From the NCBI GenBank assembly GCA_005804885.1, contig SYOX01000217.1:1-34968 (forward strand): a stretch of 34,968 nt of DNA. Direction: 5' to 3'. The notes below the pieces were generated by a model. That model ran no database searches. It saw only the letters and a program-made list of their open reading frames with translations, and was not told where the DNA came from. The stretch comes from Pseudomonadota bacterium (GTDB taxonomy: Bacteria > Myxococcota_A > Bradymonadia > Bradymonadales > GCA-2716585). How positions within the stretch are numbered: position 1 is the stretch's first letter; every line of letters begins with the position of its first letter. The position numbers and the translations under genes are program-made. Below are positions 18,972-27,707 of this stretch, in pieces.

Positions 18972-19574
18972 ATGGCGCGAGAGACGCGAGAGAAGGATGG
19001 CTCGGGGGGCCAGGACAGGCTGACGCGGTGCATCCTGCAGGTCTGCGATGCGACGGGCTCTCTGATTGAGTACTGGGGCTTCAAGGCCGTCCACGGCAGG
19101 ACCTGGGCGCTGCTGGCGCTTCACCGTGAGCCGATGAGCCAGACCGAGATCGCCGACCTGCTCGGGATCAGCCGATCGCTGGTCAGCGGCGTGATCTCGG
19201 AGTTGACCGAGTACGGCCTCGTCGAGCAGACCAGCGACCACCGCACGGCCCCCTACCGGGCGGTGATGGACATCTGGCCGACGATCAAGGACGTGCTGCG
19301 CTCGCGCGAGTGGATGCTCCTGGAGCAGAGCCGCCTCGCGCTGGAGACTGCCATCGAGGAGGCCGAGATGGCCGTGGCCGACCATCAGGAGATCGCCTTC
19401 GACATGGGCCGGATGAAGATGCTGCTCGCCATGACCGAGCTGACCCAGGCCCTGCTCAAGATCCTCTTCGCCCTCGGCATCCCCCGCTCCATCGAGAACG
19501 CCAACGAGTGGCTCACGCGCGCCTCCACCCTCGTGACCTTCTTCCGCAACGCCTCCAAGGACGGCGCGTCTTGA
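18972..19574 (+). CDS. GbsR/MarR-type transcriptional regulator
   Basis: A 200-residue winged-helix DNA-binding protein. The helix-turn-helix lies at about residues 55-86 (MSQTEIADLLGISRSLVSGV then ISELTEYGLVEQ), preceded by GRTWALLALHREP, the hallmark of the GbsR group. A long C-terminal helical region probably forms the dimer. It is read toward the menaquinone genes, and matching palindromes precede both its own gene and menF, so it is the natural candidate to bind them. The signal is unknown. The ATG of MARETREKDG is chosen; an upstream TTG is in frame. Confidence 0.82.
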   Translation: MARETREKDGSGGQDRLTRCILQVCDATGSLIEYWGFKAVHGRTWALLALHREPMSQTEIADLLGISRSLVSGVISELTEYGLVEQTSDHRTAPYRAVMDIWPTIKDVLRSREWMLLEQSRLALETAIEEAEMAVADHQEIAFDMGRMKMLLAMTELTQALLKILFALGIPRSIENANEWLTRASTLVTFFRNASKDGAS

Positions 19575-19645
19575 TCCGCATGTGAAGACGCCCGATGGCA
19601 CTTGCGCCCCCGAGCGGACTGTATTATCTCTGCCATCGAAGCTGG

Positions 19646-19667
19646 TTGTTCACGACGGCGTGAACAA
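19646..19667. promoter_or_regulatory. operator-like palindrome before menF (site 2)
   Basis: A perfect palindrome with 9-bp arms (TTGTTCACG and CGTGAACAA) around ACGG, ending 15 nt before the menF ATG and just before its GGAGG. A TATTAT (19622-19627) about 20 nt upstream is a plausible -10 element, so a bound protein would sit at or just after the transcription start and repress. No good -35 is seen. Confidence 0.78.
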
Positions 19668-19682
19668 TGGAGGCGACCCGAG

Positions 19683-21161
19683 ATGGACGCGACGATCCCC
19701 CGAACAGGCCCCCCAGGCGAACCCTCCGTGTCCGAGGCACGGGCGCTCAAGGGCCTCGTCGACGCGATAGAGGCGCGCAACCCCGCGCCCGGCGCCCTCG
19801 TCCGCCTCGTCGCCCCGGCCGCTGGCGTGGACCCCTGGGCCCTGCTCGCGGAGGCCTCCTCGAAGGGGCAGCCGGTCTTCGCGTGGTCCGACGGCCGCGA
19901 GGGGCAGACGATCCTCGGCGTGGGGGTCGCCGCTCAGATCGACGCCGCCGGAGCCTCCCGCTTCGATGACGCCTCGGCCGCTTGTTCGCGCTGGCGCGAA
20001 GAGCTCTGCGACATCCCCATCGACGGGCTCATCACCCCGCCGATGCTCGCCTGGGCGGGCTTCTCCTTCTTCGCCCAGGAGCCCGCGCCGCGCTCTCGCT
20101 GGGCCGCCTGGGGTCAGGGGCGCGCCGTCGTCCCCCGCGCCATGATCTTCGCCCAGGGCGCCCTCGGCGGCATCGCCATCGCAACCCGGCGGCTCGAAGG
20201 GCAGAGCGCCGCCGCGCTCGCCCTCGACCTCATGACCCAGCTCAGCGCCCTTCGCGACGACATCGAGCGCGCCCCTGTCGCCGATCACCTCGACGCCGAG
20301 CAGGATCTCGAAGGCGCGGCGGTTCCTGGTGAGGGCGAGCGGGACGAGGAGCGCTGGGGCGAGCGGGTGGAGAGGGCGACGGCGGACATCCAGGCGCAGA
20401 TCGCCCACAAGATCGTCCTTGCGCGCTCGATCACCCTCAGGGCGCAGGCCGGGCGACACTTCGCGCTGGCCTCGACGATGGAGCGCCTGCGCCGCGACCA
20501 CGGCGGCGCCTTCGTGTTCTGCATCGGCAGCGGCGATCAGGGCTTCTTCCTGGGCGCCACCCCGGAGGCGCTGGTGCGCAAGCGCGGCGCGCGCGTCAGC
20601 GCCCAGGTGCTCGCGGGCACCGCGCCCCGCGGCGAGACACCGGAGGAGGACGCGGCCATCGGCCACGCCTTGATGGAGAGCGGCAAGGACAGGCGCGAGC
20701 ACGCGCTGACCGCCGAGGCCATCGAGGGCGCGCTGTCGAGCTTCTGCCGCGCGCTCCGCGTCGCCAACAAGCCCCGGCTGGCTCTCCTGCGCGACGTCCA
20801 GCACCTCGAGACGCCGGTCGAGGGCGTCCTGGCCGAAGCCGTCGACGTGCTCAAGCTCGTCGGCGCGCTTCACCCGACGCCGGCCGTCGGCGGCCTGCCT
20901 CGAGAAAGCGCCCTGCAATGGATCAGGGCCCACGAGGGCCTTGAGCGCGGCTGGTACGCGGGGCCCATCGGCTGGGTCGGCGCCGAGGGCGACGGCGCCT
21001 TCGCGGTGGCGATCCGCTCCGCGCTCGTGCAGGCCGACGAGGCCGAGGCCTTCGCCGGCGCCGGGCTCGTCACGGGCTCCGTCCCCGAGCGCGAGTGGCG
21101 CGAGACTCGCCTCAAGCTCGAGACGGCCTCCCGCGCCCTCTCCACCGCGGTGATCCCATGA
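19683..21161 (+). CDS. menF: isochorismate synthase
   Basis: Converts chorismate to isochorismate, the first committed step to menaquinone. The 492-residue protein has the chorismate-binding fold in its C-terminal half: KIVLARSITL, FVFCIGSGDQGFFLGATPE, VLAGTAPRG, HPTPAVGGLP, RGWYAGPIGW and a final LETASRAL. The N-terminal half is divergent. The ATG was chosen because GGAGG lies 9 nt upstream; a longer in-frame start would overlap the operator palindrome. Its stop overlaps the menD start by 4 nt. An anthranilate/salicylate-type synthase is a less likely reading given the neighbours. Confidence 0.93.
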   Translation: MDATIPRTGPPGEPSVSEARALKGLVDAIEARNPAPGALVRLVAPAAGVDPWALLAEASSKGQPVFAWSDGREGQTILGVGVAAQIDAAGASRFDDASAACSRWREELCDIPIDGLITPPMLAWAGFSFFAQEPAPRSRWAAWGQGRAVVPRAMIFAQGALGGIAIATRRLEGQSAAALALDLMTQLSALRDDIERAPVADHLDAEQDLEGAAVPGEGERDEERWGERVERATADIQAQIAHKIVLARSITLRAQAGRHFALASTMERLRRDHGGAFVFCIGSGDQGFFLGATPEALVRKRGARVSAQVLAGTAPRGETPEEDAAIGHALMESGKDRREHALTAEAIEGALSSFCRALRVANKPRLALLRDVQHLETPVEGVLAEAVDVLKLVGALHPTPAVGGLPRESALQWIRAHEGLERGWYAGPIGWVGAEGDGAFAVAIRSALVQADEAEAFAGAGLVTGSVPEREWRETRLKLETASRALSTAVIP

Positions 21162-23014
21162 CGACGGCCTCCGCCAACGCGCTCTGGGCCGGCACGCTGG
21201 CCCGCGCCCTCGTGCTCGGCGGCGTCCGCCACGTCGTCATCTCGCCGGGCTCGCGCAGCACGCCCCTGGTGCTGGCCTTCGACGCCTGCCCGGAGGCCGA
21301 GCTGCACTCCGTCCTCGACGAGCGCGCCGCGGCCTTCTTCGCCCTCGGCCTGGCCCGCGTCGGCGGCCGCGCCGTGGCGCTCGTGTGCACCTCGGGCAGC
21401 GCGCCGGCTCACTACCTCCCGGCCGTCATCGAGGCCAACCTCACCCGCACGCCGCTCCTGCTGCTGACCGCCGACCGCCCCGCCGAGCTCCAGGGCTGCG
21501 GCTCCCCCCAGACCGTCGATCAGGTCCACCTCTTCGGCGCCCACGTCCGCGCCGCCCACCACCTCGAAGCCCCCCACCCTGGCCCCGATCCGCGCTGGCT
21601 CAGGTCCCTGGCGGCCAGAGCCCTCGACGCCGCCGAGGGATCGCCCCCCGGCCCCGTCCACATCAACCTGCCCTTCCGAAAGCCGCTCTGGGACCCAGCC
21701 GCTCTGGAAGGTGCTGATGTTGTTGGACAATCTGAACCTCGACGGCCAGACGGCGGGCTCCCTTTGGGGCAGCACGCTGGCGTTGAGGGCTTCGGCGTCG
21801 CCCGCGTCCACCGAAGCCCAGCGGCGGCCTCGGCGAAGGTGGTCGAGGCGCTGCGCGAGCGCCTGCGCGCCTCGGAGCGCGGCGTCATCGTCTGCGGACC
21901 CTGGTGGCCGGGGCGCGGCCCGGAGCACATCCAGCCCCACTTCGAAGCGGTGATCGGCCTCGCGCTGGCGCTGGGCTGGCCCGTCCTCGGCGAGCCGGCC
22001 TCCCAGCTTCGCTTCGGCCCCCGCGCCCCCGAGGTCGTCATCTCCGCCGCCGACGCCCTGCTGCGCGGCCCGCTGGCCGGTCTCGCGCCCGATCTCATCC
22101 TCCAGATCGGCGCGGCGCCGACGGCGTCCTCTTTGGCCGGCTGGATCGAGCGCCACGGGGAAGGCCGGCTCGTGCTGATCGACCCGGACGGGATCTGGAG
22201 CGACCCGAGCCACCGCGCCGACACCCTCGTCGTCGCCGAGCCGGCCCGGCTGCTGGCCGCGCTCGCCTCCAACCTTGAGCCCCGGTCGACGGGCTGGCTG
22301 GGGCGCTGGCGCGCCGCCGATGAGGTCGCGCTCGCTCGCCTGAACAACCTGCCCAGGGGCGGGCTGTGGGAAGGCGAGGTCGCGCGGGCGCTCGTGGAGG
22401 GCTTGCCGTCGGGGTCGATGCTCCACGTCGCCAGCAGCATGCCGATCCGGGATCTGGACAGCTTCTGTCCGGCGCGGGAGGCGCCCCTGGCGATCCTGTC
22501 GAGCCGCGGCGCCAACGGCATCGACGGGACGATCGCCACGGCCCTCGGCGAGTCGACCGCCTGGAGCGGCGGCGAGCGGGCGCTCCTGATCGGGGACCTG
22601 GCCTTCATCCACGACGCGGGCGGCCTGCTGACGGCGCCCGGCGACCTGCTCGTGGTGGTCATCAACAACGGCGGCGGCGGGATCTTCGGCTTCTTGCCCG
22701 TCGCCCGCCACCCGAGCGCCTTCGTCGCTCACTTCCTGACCCCGCAGCGGGTCGATCTGGGGGCGCTCTGCGAGGCGGCCGGGGCGCGCCACGCCCGCGT
22801 CGACGCCCTCGGGGCGCTCCGCGAGGCCATCGAGGCCATGAAGGGCCAGAGCGGGGTGAGGGTGATCGAGGCCGTCGTCGATCGATCGCTGAACATGCAG
22901 CGCCACGCGGAGGCCTGGGAGGCCGTCGCCGAGGCGCTCGGTGAGCGATCGCACTCCGAGCGATCGCACGGTGATGGACCGCTCGGTGATCGACCGCACG
23001 GAGGTGACCTGTGA
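21158..23014 (+). CDS. menD: SEPHCHC synthase (MenD)
   Basis: Thiamine-diphosphate enzyme adding 2-oxoglutarate-derived succinic semialdehyde to isochorismate. The 618-residue protein shows ISPGSRSTPL at the start of the Pyr domain, DERAAAFFALG with the ThDP-activating Glu, a central domain, and SRGANGIDGT with LIGDLAFIHDAGG and the Mg2+/ThDP motif in the C-terminal domain. ATGA overlap with menF; the last codons overlap menA (GTGA). The C-terminal tail (ERSHSERSHGDGPLGDRPHG) is a short low-complexity repeat made of GCGATCGC-containing DNA and is probably disordered. Confidence 0.95.
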   Translation: MTTASANALWAGTLARALVLGGVRHVVISPGSRSTPLVLAFDACPEAELHSVLDERAAAFFALGLARVGGRAVALVCTSGSAPAHYLPAVIEANLTRTPLLLLTADRPAELQGCGSPQTVDQVHLFGAHVRAAHHLEAPHPGPDPRWLRSLAARALDAAEGSPPGPVHINLPFRKPLWDPAALEGADVVGQSEPRRPDGGLPLGQHAGVEGFGVARVHRSPAAASAKVVEALRERLRASERGVIVCGPWWPGRGPEHIQPHFEAVIGLALALGWPVLGEPASQLRFGPRAPEVVISAADALLRGPLAGLAPDLILQIGAAPTASSLAGWIERHGEGRLVLIDPDGIWSDPSHRADTLVVAEPARLLAALASNLEPRSTGWLGRWRAADEVALARLNNLPRGGLWEGEVARALVEGLPSGSMLHVASSMPIRDLDSFCPAREAPLAILSSRGANGIDGTIATALGESTAWSGGERALLIGDLAFIHDAGGLLTAPGDLLVVVINNGGGGIFGFLPVARHPSAFVAHFLTPQRVDLGALCEAAGARHARVDALGALREAIEAMKGQSGVRVIEAVVDRSLNMQRHAEAWEAVAEALGERSHSERSHGDGPLGDRPHGGDL

Positions 23015-23928
23015 CGGCGACGATCGACGAGCCGCGCCCCTCGGGGCCGATGGTGTGGGTGCGCGCGGCCCGTCCGGCGACCCTGCTGGCCTGCGCGGTG
23101 CCCGTGCTGGTGGGGTCGGCCCTGGCCGCGTCGGCCGGGAGGCTGCGCCTCGACGCGGCCCTCTTCGCGCTGGCGAGCGCCGGGATGATCCAGATCGGGA
23201 CGAATTTGTACAACGATTACGAGGACTTCCGGCGCGGCGCGGACACCTCGGCGAGGCTCGGCCCCGCCCGCGCGACGCAGCGCGGCTGGCTTGCGCCGGG
23301 GCGGGTGCTGGCGGCCGCGGTGGCCTGCTTCGCGCTGTCGATCGCGCTGGGGATGGTCCTTGTGTCCATCGCGGGCTGGCCGGTGCTGGTCATCGGCCTC
23401 GTGAGCGTTCTGTGCGGCGTGGCCTACACGGGCGGGCCGCTGCCGCTGGCCTACCACGGGCTCGGGGACGTCTTCGTCTGGGTGTTCTTCGGGATCGTGG
23501 CGGTGTGCGGGACCTACTTCATCCAGACGGAGGCGGTGTCCTGGTCGGTGTTCCTCGCCTCGAACGCCGTCGGGGCGCTGGCCTCGGCGATCCTGGTGGT
23601 CAACAACCTGCGAGACAGGGTGACGGACGCGGCGGCCAGCAAGCGCACGCTCGCGGTGCGCTTCGGGGCGCGGGCGGCGCGGATACAGTACGCGATGATG
23701 GTGGCCTTCGCCTTCTTGGCGCCTGCGGCGGGCTGGGCGGCGGGGCTCGTCGGGCCCTGGTGGCTGCTCTCTCTCGGGGCGCTGCCGCTGGGGCTCTGGG
23801 AGATCCGGGCCATCTGGAGGCTGGACGGGGCGGCCCTCAACCCGCACCTGGGGGCCACGGCGCGGCTGGAGCTGGCCTTTGGGCTCCTGCTGTCCATCGG
23901 CATCGTCCTGGACGGGGGTGGGCCGTGA
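23011..23928 (+). CDS. menA: 1,4-dihydroxy-2-naphthoate polyprenyltransferase
   Basis: Membrane UbiA-family enzyme attaching the polyprenyl chain to DHNA with loss of CO2. The 305-residue protein has about eight to nine helices, a first Asp-rich motif NLYNDYEDFRRGAD (about residues 65-78) and a second, NNLRDRVTD, with the characteristic VAYTGGPLPLAYHGLGD. Starts with GTG overlapping the menD stop (GTGA), and its own stop overlaps the menC GTG in the same way, so the operon is translationally coupled. Confidence 0.95.
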   Translation: MTATIDEPRPSGPMVWVRAARPATLLACAVPVLVGSALAASAGRLRLDAALFALASAGMIQIGTNLYNDYEDFRRGADTSARLGPARATQRGWLAPGRVLAAAVACFALSIALGMVLVSIAGWPVLVIGLVSVLCGVAYTGGPLPLAYHGLGDVFVWVFFGIVAVCGTYFIQTEAVSWSVFLASNAVGALASAILVVNNLRDRVTDAAASKRTLAVRFGARAARIQYAMMVAFAFLAPAAGWAAGLVGPWWLLSLGALPLGLWEIRAIWRLDGAALNPHLGATARLELAFGLLLSIGIVLDGGGP

Positions 23929-25025
23929 AGATCGACCGCGTCCAGATCTTCGCCACCGCAGCGCCCTTGTCGCCGCCCGTCGTCACGGCGCGCGGGCGCT
24001 TTGACCAGCGGGTGGGGGCGCTGGTGCGGCTCGTCGACGAGGCCGGCGTCGAGGGCTTCGGAGAGGCGGCCCCGTGGCCGGGCTTTGGCGGCCACGGGGC
24101 GCGCTTCGAGGCCGCGCTGGAGGCCCTGCGCGCGGCCGATCCCGCGCACTGGGGGGTCCTAAGGTCGCCGGAGGCGGCCGCCGACGTGGCGGCCTCCATG
24201 GGTAGCCCCGAGGTGGCCTTCGCGGTCGAGGTCGCGCTGCTGGACCTGCTCGGCAGGCGGCTGGGAAAGTCCGTCGCGGGGCTGCTCTGCGAGGCGCCCC
24301 GAGGTCGCGTTGAAGTTCACGCGCTCGTGAACAGCGCGGAGGAGGCGGCGCGGGCGCGGTCGGCGGGCTTTGGTCGCTTCAAGGTGAAGGTGGGGCTCGA
24401 CGGGGACGAGGCGCGGGTGGCGTCGATCCGTGAGGCCATCGGCCAGGGGGCGTTGAGGTTGGACGCCAACGGGGCGTGGTCGGCGCAGGAGGCGATCGAG
24501 CGTCTCGGGCGGCTCTCGCGCTACGGGATCGAGCTGGTCGAGCAGCCCGTCAAGGCCAATGACATCGCGGGGTTGGCGCGGGTGAGGGCAGAGGCCGGGG
24601 TGCCCGTGGCGGCGGACGAGGCCCTGACCGGGATCGAGGCGCTGGAGTCCCTGATCGAGGCGGAGGCGGTGGACGCTATCGTCCTCAAGCCGGCCTTCAC
24701 CGGGGGCATCGGGGTGGCGCGTCGCATGGCGCGCCGCGCGGCCTCGGCGGGGATCGGCGTGATGGTGACGCACGCGCTGGAGGGGGTCGTCGGGCGGCTG
24801 GCCGCGCTGCACCTGGCCGCGTCGCTGCCGGGGCCGCTGCTGGCTTGCGGGCTCGGTGGGCCTCGACTTGAGGTCGAGGGGGAGCAAGGCGCGGGCGGCC
24901 CTGTCGAGCAGTCCGAGGGCTGGGCGAGGCGCGTCGAGCGGTGGCCTCGCCCTTGCGCCGCAGGCGGGTGGGTCGAGGTGCCCCAGGGCGCCGGGCTCTG
25001 CGGCGAGCCGGGGGTGGGGCGATGA
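23925..25025 (+). CDS. menC: o-succinylbenzoate synthase
   Basis: Enolase-superfamily dehydratase producing o-succinylbenzoate from SHCHC. In the 366-residue protein the catalytic KxK is Lys153/Lys155 (FKVKVG), the metal ligands are Asp180 (LDANGAW), Glu206 (LVEQP) and Asp231 (AADEAL), and the second general base is Lys255 (VLKPAFTGG). GTG start overlaps the menA stop; the stop overlaps the menE ATG. The final ~50 residues are Gly/Arg/Pro-rich and unusual. An operator-like palindrome lies inside the coding sequence near codon 131. Confidence 0.94.
   Translation: MKIDRVQIFATAAPLSPPVVTARGRFDQRVGALVRLVDEAGVEGFGEAAPWPGFGGHGARFEAALEALRAADPAHWGVLRSPEAAADVAASMGSPEVAFAVEVALLDLLGRRLGKSVAGLLCEAPRGRVEVHALVNSAEEAARARSAGFGRFKVKVGLDGDEARVASIREAIGQGALRLDANGAWSAQEAIERLGRLSRYGIELVEQPVKANDIAGLARVRAEAGVPVAADEALTGIEALESLIEAEAVDAIVLKPAFTGGIGVARRMARRAASAGIGVMVTHALEGVVGRLAALHLAASLPGPLLACGLGGPRLEVEGEQGAGGPVEQSEGWARRVERWPRPCAAGGWVEVPQGAGLCGEPGVGR
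24315..24332. promoter_or_regulatory. operator-like palindrome inside menC (site 3)
   Basis: GTTCACG and CGTGAAC flank CGCT, the same arms and 4-nt spacing as the two intergenic sites, with one extra paired base per side. It encodes Glu-Val-His-Ala-Leu-Val-Asn, so it could be coincidence, but may be an auxiliary or roadblock site. Confidence 0.45.
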
Positions 25026-26491
25026 GCGCGATGATGTCCATCCCGAACCCGATCTTGAGCGCGGCGCTCGCCCGCCCGGATCACCTCGCGCTGGTCGTGG
25101 AGGGGGAGGGCTGGAGCTGGTCGCGGTTGTGCGGCGAGGTCCGGCGCGCGGCCGGGGCCTTCGCGGCGCAGGGGGTCGGGGTCGGGGACAGGGTGGCGCT
25201 GCTGGGTGAGCCCTCGGGGGCCTTCGTGGTGGCGCTGCACGCGCTTGGCTGGATCGGCGCGGTGGCCTGCCCCTTGCCGGAGAGGGCTCCTGCGCCCGAG
25301 ATCGGGGCGCTGATCCGTCGCCTGGAGGCGGTCGGGGTCGTCCTGGTCGGGCGGCTCGGCGATGATCTTCACGCCGTGGAAGGCCGCGAGCCAGCTCGAA
25401 GCGAAGATCCTCGCCGTGCGGCGGCGCTGCGCGAGGCGCGCGAGATCAGGGCGGAGGTGGCCGCGCCCGAGGCTGCCGAGCGCTTCTGGCCGCTTGACGA
25501 GGTCCGGCTTGCGCTGATGACCTCGGGGACGACGGGCGAGCCGAGGGCGGTGTCGCTGACGACGGGGCAGCTGATGACGAGCGCCTTCGGCTCGGCGATC
25601 CGGCTTGGGCTCTCGCCGCAGGATCGCTGGCTGTCCTGCCTGCCGCTCAACCACGTCGGCGGGCTGTCGATCCTGACCCGTTCGGCCTTCTACGGGACCA
25701 CCGTGGAGCTGATGGCGGGCTTCGAGGCCGTCGAGGTGGCCAGGGCGCTGGACTCGGGCCGGGTGTCGCTGGTGTCGCTGGTGCCCCAGATGTTGGAGCA
25801 GGTGCTCGACGCCAGGGCGGCGGCCCCCTTCGCGGCGGGGCTCAGGTGCGTGCTGCTGGGCGGCGGCCCCGCCCCTGCGGCGCTGATCGAGCGGTGCTCG
25901 GCGCTGGGCGTGCCGGTGTCGGTGACCTGGGGGATGACGGAGGCGGCCTCGCAGATCTGCACCCTTGAGCCAGGGGAGCCTTGCGGGCGAGGGGACGTGG
26001 GCGCGCCGTTGGCCTTCGCGCGGGTGGACGAGGTGGAGGGGCGGCTTAGGATACGCGGCCCGATCGTCGCTGGCGGCGAGCTGGTGACGGCCGACGGCGG
26101 CGAGGTCGACGCGCGGGGCCGGGTGCGGGTCCACGGGAGGGCGGACGACGCGATCGTCTCGGGCGGCGAGAACATCGCGCCAGGGGAGGTCGAGGCGGCG
26201 CTGCTGGCGCACGAGGCGGTGGCCGACGCGGCGGTGGTGGGCGTCCCGGATGAGGTCTGGGGCCACCGCCCGGTGGCGGCGCTGGTGCTGGCCCCTGGCG
26301 CGGCCCGACCCTCGGAGGAGGCGCTGCGGGCGTGGTGTCGAGGGCGTCTGGCGGCCTTCAAGGCGCCGGACAGAGTGGTGTGGGTGGAGTCCTTGCCGCG
26401 CGGAGCGCTGGGCAAGCTGTCGCGGTCGAGCGTCAGGGCGATGATCGCCCGACAGGATCAAAGCGTCGAATCAGGAAGTGCAAGTGTTTGA
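25022..26491 (+). CDS. menE: o-succinylbenzoate-CoA ligase
   Basis: Adenylate-forming enzyme activating o-succinylbenzoate to its CoA ester. The 489-residue protein has the AMP-binding P-loop LMTSGTTGEPRAVSLT, then SCLPLNHVGGLSIL, TWGMTEAASQI, the hinge GRADDAIVSGGENIAPGEVE, and the C-terminal catalytic Lys in LPRGALGKLSRSSV. ATGA overlap with menC. MenB (DHNA-CoA synthase) and MenH, which act around this step, are not in the window. Confidence 0.95.
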   Translation: MSAMMSIPNPILSAALARPDHLALVVEGEGWSWSRLCGEVRRAAGAFAAQGVGVGDRVALLGEPSGAFVVALHALGWIGAVACPLPERAPAPEIGALIRRLEAVGVVLVGRLGDDLHAVEGREPARSEDPRRAAALREAREIRAEVAAPEAAERFWPLDEVRLALMTSGTTGEPRAVSLTTGQLMTSAFGSAIRLGLSPQDRWLSCLPLNHVGGLSILTRSAFYGTTVELMAGFEAVEVARALDSGRVSLVSLVPQMLEQVLDARAAAPFAAGLRCVLLGGGPAPAALIERCSALGVPVSVTWGMTEAASQICTLEPGEPCGRGDVGAPLAFARVDEVEGRLRIRGPIVAGGELVTADGGEVDARGRVRVHGRADDAIVSGGENIAPGEVEAALLAHEAVADAAVVGVPDEVWGHRPVAALVLAPGAARPSEEALRAWCRGRLAAFKAPDRVVWVESLPRGALGKLSRSSVRAMIARQDQSVESGSASV

Positions 26492-26525
26492 AGATAAAGG
26501 GGAAGATCCCCGAGGAGGAGCGGCG

Positions 26526-27626
26526 ATGAGGCAAGAGCACACCTTCGTGCCTGCGGCCAGCGGCTTGCAAGAGCCGGTGCTTGAGGTGCTCGCGTCCGTG
26601 TCGAGCAAGATGGGCGTCGATCCGCTCGCGGAGCGCCTGCTCGCGCTCCAGCGGTGGCTCGGCGACGATCTGATCGAGCTTGAGGAGGCGGTCGTGGCCT
26701 TGTCCCGGGGCTTCGTCAGGGAGGGCGAGCGGGGGCAGCGTGGGCGGCTGGCGGCGAGGCACCTGCTGGAGCTGTCGGGCAAGCGGCTGCGGCCCGTGTG
26801 CGTGATGCTGGCGGCGCGGGTCGGCGGGGTGGGCTTGACGCCCGTCGTCCGGGATCTGGCGGTGTCCTGCGAGATCGTCCACGCCGCCACGCTGCTCCAC
26901 GACGACGTGATCGACGAGGGCACGGACAGGCGCGGCGCGCCCTCGGCCCGTGTGGTCTACGGCAACTCGGCCAGCGTGCTGGGCGGGGATCACCTCTTGA
27001 TCGAGGCGCTCAAGCGGGTCCACGCCTCCGGGCTGCCGACCTTGATGCCCGCGCTGCTGGAGGTCATCCAGGAGATGGTCGGCGGCGAGGCGATGCAGCT
27101 GGAGCGGCGGGGCCGCTTCGTGCCGGACAGAGAGGTCTACCTGGGGATCATCGAGCGCAAGACGGCCTCGCTCTTCAGGTTCGCGCTGATGGCGGGCGGG
27201 ACGGCCGCGGGGCTTGAGCAGCCCGTGGTCGACGCGCTCGGCAGGGCCGGGCTGGAGCTGGGCATGGCCTTCCAGCTCGTCGACGATATCCTTGATCTGG
27301 AAGGAGATCCGCGCGTGACGGGCAAGAACGCCCTGGCCGATCTGCGCGAGGGGAAGCTGACCTGGCCCTTCATCATCGCGGCCGAGCGCGACCCCGGCGC
27401 CAGGGCCTCGCTCAAGGCGATCGTCGAGGGCGGTGCGCCAGAGTCCTCGGGGGTGCTGTCGGAGCTGGTCGCGCAGGTGCGCGCGACCGGGGCGCTGGAG
27501 GAGACCCGCCGCTTCGCCATGGATCGCGGCGAGGCCGCCACGGCCGAGCTCGCGCGCTTGCCGGTCGGGGCGGCCAGGGACAACCTGGAGCGGGTGGTCG
27601 AGGCGGCGATCTGTCGGGTTCGTTGA
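26526..27626 (+). CDS. polyprenyl diphosphate synthase
   Basis: Trans-prenyltransferase making the side chain for MenA. The 366-residue all-helical protein has GKRLRP (residues 85-90), the first Asp-rich motif LLHDDVIDEG (126-130), GGEAMQLE and the second Asp-rich motif QLVDDILDLEGD (about 252-256). It carries an extra 40 or so residues at the N-terminus compared with typical octaprenyl/heptaprenyl synthases. Chain length cannot be read reliably. The ATG was chosen because GGAGGAG lies just upstream; the in-frame GTG at 26478 overlaps menE and is less likely. Confidence 0.93.
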   Translation: MRQEHTFVPAASGLQEPVLEVLASVSSKMGVDPLAERLLALQRWLGDDLIELEEAVVALSRGFVREGERGQRGRLAARHLLELSGKRLRPVCVMLAARVGGVGLTPVVRDLAVSCEIVHAATLLHDDVIDEGTDRRGAPSARVVYGNSASVLGGDHLLIEALKRVHASGLPTLMPALLEVIQEMVGGEAMQLERRGRFVPDREVYLGIIERKTASLFRFALMAGGTAAGLEQPVVDALGRAGLELGMAFQLVDDILDLEGDPRVTGKNALADLREGKLTWPFIIAAERDPGARASLKAIVEGGAPESSGVLSELVAQVRATGALEETRRFAMDRGEAATAELARLPVGAARDNLERVVEAAICRVR

Positions 27627-27707
27627 CTTTTATACTTTCGGCCTGCACCAGCAACTCTGGGAGCAGGCCTGCGGCGTCCTGCGAAGGGCGCGTTGAGGAG
27701 AGAGCCC

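Noticed and set aside
22940..22995. GCGATCGC palindromes at the menD 3' end
   Set aside because: They fall in a low-complexity coding tail; two copies are not enough to propose a regulatory element.
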